In this document: positions 6,600 to 8,297 of the stretch, one piece after another
How the letters are laid out: each line of letters opens with the position of its first letter
Numbering within the stretch: position 1 is the first letter of the stretch
Source of the DNA: a bacterium
GTDB lineage: Bacteria > Planctomycetota > UBA11346
NCBI GenBank assembly: GCA_020049615.1
Contig: JAIFKN010000048.1
Coordinates: 1-8,297, forward strand
Length of the DNA: 8,297 bases
Direction: 5' to 3'
The notes under the pieces: model-generated
What the model was told of the DNA's origin: nothing
Databases searched by the model: none
The model's input: only the letters and a program-made list of their open reading frames with translations
Translations under genes and position numbers: made by a program

Positions 6600-7412
6600 C
6601 TACTCGCCGGGGATGCCGTGGGCCGCCGCGCTGGCGATCAGGCCCCCCAGCGGGCTGCTGGCGGTGGCGTAGCGCTTACGTGGGATGCGGCCGGCGCCGG
6701 CCGCCCACCAGCCGGCCTCCAGGGCGTGGCGCATGGCGCGGGCCATGCGCACGGGGTCCTTGGCCCCGGCGATGCCGGTGTTGAGCAGCACGCCGGCGGC
6801 GCCCAGCTCCATCGCCAGGGTGACATCCGAGGCCGTGCCGACGCCGGCGTCGATGATGATCGGCACCGTGGCACGCTCGAGGATGATCTCCATGCTGTTG
6901 CGGTTGAGCACGCCCAGGCCGCTGCCGATCGGCGCGCCGGCCGGCATCACCGCCGCGGCGCCGGCCGATTCCAGCTCCTTGGCCAGGACGGGATCGTCGC
7001 TGGTGTAGACCAGCACGGTGAAGCCATCGGCGACCAGGCGGCGGCAGGCCTCGAGCGTCTGCACCGGGTGCGGCAGCAGCGTCTGCTGGTCGGCGAGGAC
7101 CTCGAGCTTGACCATGTCCGAGAGGCCGAGCTCGCGGCCGAGGTGGGCGGTACGGATGGCGTCCTCGGCGGTGAAGCAGCCGGCGGTGTTGGGCAGGAGC
7201 TGGTATTGCGGGCCGATGTGGTCGAGCAGGCTGCCGCCGGTGCCGCGCTCGTCGAGCTTGGCGCGGCGCACCGCCACGGTGATGACGTCGGCGCCGCTCT
7301 CGCTCAGCGACAGCTTCATCGATTCGTTGTCGGGGTACTTGCCGGTGCCGACCAGAAGGCGGCTCTTGAAGGTGTACGGACCGACGGCGAGAGGCGGGAT
7401 GGTGGAGGACAT
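6600..7412 (-). CDS. thiG: Thiazole synthase ThiG
   Basis: ThiG is a cytoplasmic TIM-barrel enzyme. It builds the thiazole phosphate ring of thiamine from deoxyxylulose phosphate, dehydroglycine and the sulfur carried by ThiS thiocarboxylate. The 270-residue product has normal family length and the expected motifs in order: [30 protein letters not shown] with the Schiff-base Lys102, [32 protein letters not shown] and DPVRMARAM. The ATG at 7412 places [11 protein letters not shown] ahead of the barrel as in homologues. An upstream in-frame TTG at 7472 would add a weak 20-residue extension. No good ribosome binding site is seen for either. thiS, thiH, thiF and thiO are absent nearby. The 113-base gap to the divergent ABC-F gene shows no thiamine riboswitch motif and no promoter I can recognise. 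Confidence 0.97.
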   Translation of the reverse strand: MSSTIPPLAVGPYTFKSRLLVGTGKYPDNESMKLSLSESGADVITVAVRRAKLDERGTGGSLLDHIGPQYQLLPNTAGCFTAEDAIRTAHLGRELGLSDMVKLEVLADQQTLLPHPVQTLEACRRLVADGFTVLVYTSDDPVLAKELESAGAAAVMPAGAPIGSGLGVLNRNSMEIILERATVPIIIDAGVGTASDVTLAMELGAAGVLLNTGIAGAKDPVRMARAMRHALEAGWWAAGAGRIPRKRYATASSPLGGLIASAAAHGIPGE

Positions 7413-7525
7413 GGGCCGGACGGTAGTGGGGCGGCGCGCGGCTCCAGCCCTGTCCGCCGCTGCGATGTCCAACGGGCGGGCGGCGCTGGCGTGGGCGGAA
7501 GGCGGCGGTACGTCTTGCCCCCCGC

Positions 7526-8297
7526 ATGAGCTGGATCCTCAAGGCCCTCGATCTGCACAAGGCCTACGGCAGCAAGGACATCCTCAACGGGGCCGAGCTG
7601 GAGATCGACGAGCGCGACCGCATCGCCGTGATCGGCCGCAACGGCTGCGGCAAGTCGACCCTGCTGCGCGTGCTGCTCGGCCAGGAGGAGCTCGACGGCG
7701 GCAAGGTCATCATCCGCGACGGCGCGCGCATCGCCTGGCTGCGGCAGGACGAGCGCTTCGAGGCCGGCGAATCGGCCCTCGCCTACCTCGAACGCGCCAC
7801 CGAACAGCCCGACTGGGCCTGCGCCCAGCTCGCCGCCGACTTCCACGTGCTCAACGACACGCTGGAGAAGCCGGCCGAGTCGCTGTCCGGTGGCTGGCAG
7901 ACGCGCCTGCGCCTGTGCGCCATGCTGCTGCGCGAGCCGGATCTGCTGGTGCTGGACGAGCCGACCAACTACCTCGACCTGCGCACCCTGATGCTGCTCG
8001 AGCGCTTCCTCGACGGCTTCCGCGGCGGCTGGGTCATCGTCTCGCACGACCGCGGCTTCCTCGAACGCACCTGCCCGCAGACCATCGAGGTCGCCGGCGG
8101 CCGCATCAACCGCTTCCCCGGCCGCGTGCCGGCCTGGCTGACGGCCAAGGCCGAGCGTCGCGCTGCCGCCGCCGCGACCAACGCCAACCTGGCGGCAAAG
8201 AGCCGCCAGCTCGAGGACTTCGTCGCGCGCAACAAGGCCCGCGCCAGCACCGCGACGCGCGCCTCGTCCAAGGCCAAGGAGCTGGAGAAGCTGCAGG
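7526..8297 (+). CDS. ABC-F family ATPase (ribosome-associated type), N-terminal 257 residues
   Basis: The frame is open from the ATG at 7526 to the window end, so the 3' part is missing. It encodes a nucleotide-binding domain with Walker [10 protein letters not shown] (37-45), signature [12 protein letters not shown] (119-130), Walker [13 protein letters not shown] (140-151) and the switch His in VIVSHDR. A charged helical stretch follows (about 205-257, with [20 protein letters not shown]), matching the linker between the two ATPase domains of ABC-F proteins. No transmembrane segments appear. These soluble proteins act on the ribosome in translation or antibiotic protection (EttA, Uup, YheS and others); which subgroup cannot be told here. 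Walker A to signature is only about 78 residues, so the arm insertion in the first domain seems very short. No ribosome binding site is evident. The gene diverges from thiG. Confidence 0.93.
   Translation, partial: MSWILKALDLHKAYGSKDILNGAELEIDERDRIAVIGRNGCGKSTLLRVLLGQEELDGGKVIIRDGARIAWLRQDERFEAGESALAYLERATEQPDWACAQLAADFHVLNDTLEKPAESLSGGWQTRLRLCAMLLREPDLLVLDEPTNYLDLRTLMLLERFLDGFRGGWVIVSHDRGFLERTCPQTIEVAGGRINRFPGRVPAWLTAKAERRAAAAATNANLAAKSRQLEDFVARNKARASTATRASSKAKELEKLQ

Noticed and set aside
4741..6672. A 643-residue forward frame opposite the histidine kinase
   Set aside because: The minus strand encodes a complete kinase with all catalytic boxes. The forward product has no recognisable domain and starts inside the inverted repeat.
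7413..7525. Thiamine riboswitch upstream of thiG
   Set aside because: No CTGAGA-type conserved core is found on the minus strand in this short gap.

Overview
The window is clearly GC-rich, with strong G/C preference at third codon positions in every gene I accept. It is bacterial. A secreted multi-domain glycoside hydrolase, an apparent C-terminal sorting signal, a membrane hybrid histidine kinase, and CACAGAG/CTCTGTG-type intergenic repeats would fit the Planctomycetota/Verrucomicrobiota/Lentisphaerota group. That assignment is a weak inference; no rRNA or other phylogenetic marker is present.

Layout, left to right. (1) 2-91, +: the last 29 residues of an unidentified protein. (2) 118-330, -: an open frame too short and too poor in starts to be an obvious gene, whose product ends like a surface-sorting signal (Gly-rich/Cys, hydrophobic helix, Arg/His tail). 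It is probably the remnant of a larger gene. (3) 377-1180, +: an exported Ala/Lys/Glu-rich helical repeat protein. (4) 1181-1493: a gene-free stretch packed with a run of about six adjacent hairpins and a tandem octamer. (5) 1494-4591, +: a large exported clan GH-A glycoside hydrolase with two copies of a 150-residue binding-like module. Its reading frame is broken once near 2654. (6) 4592-4770: a long inverted repeat built from 10-base units, lying between two convergent genes. (7) 4771-6540, -: a PAS hybrid histidine kinase whose receiver has Asn instead of the phosphoacceptor Asp. (8) 6600-7412, -: thiG, thiazole synthase. (9) 7526 to the window end, +: an ABC-F ATPase, incomplete at its 3' end.

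How the genes relate. thiG and the kinase are on the same strand, 59 bases apart, and may be co-transcribed, but no functional link is evident. The ABC-F gene diverges from thiG. The helical protein and the glycoside hydrolase are both exported and share a strand. The structured 313-base gap between them makes a simple operon doubtful. No phage, transposase, CRISPR or tRNA signal was seen. The points most worth a second look are the hairpin array, the inverted decamer repeat, the Asn receiver, the frameshifted hydrolase and the sorting-signal remnant.
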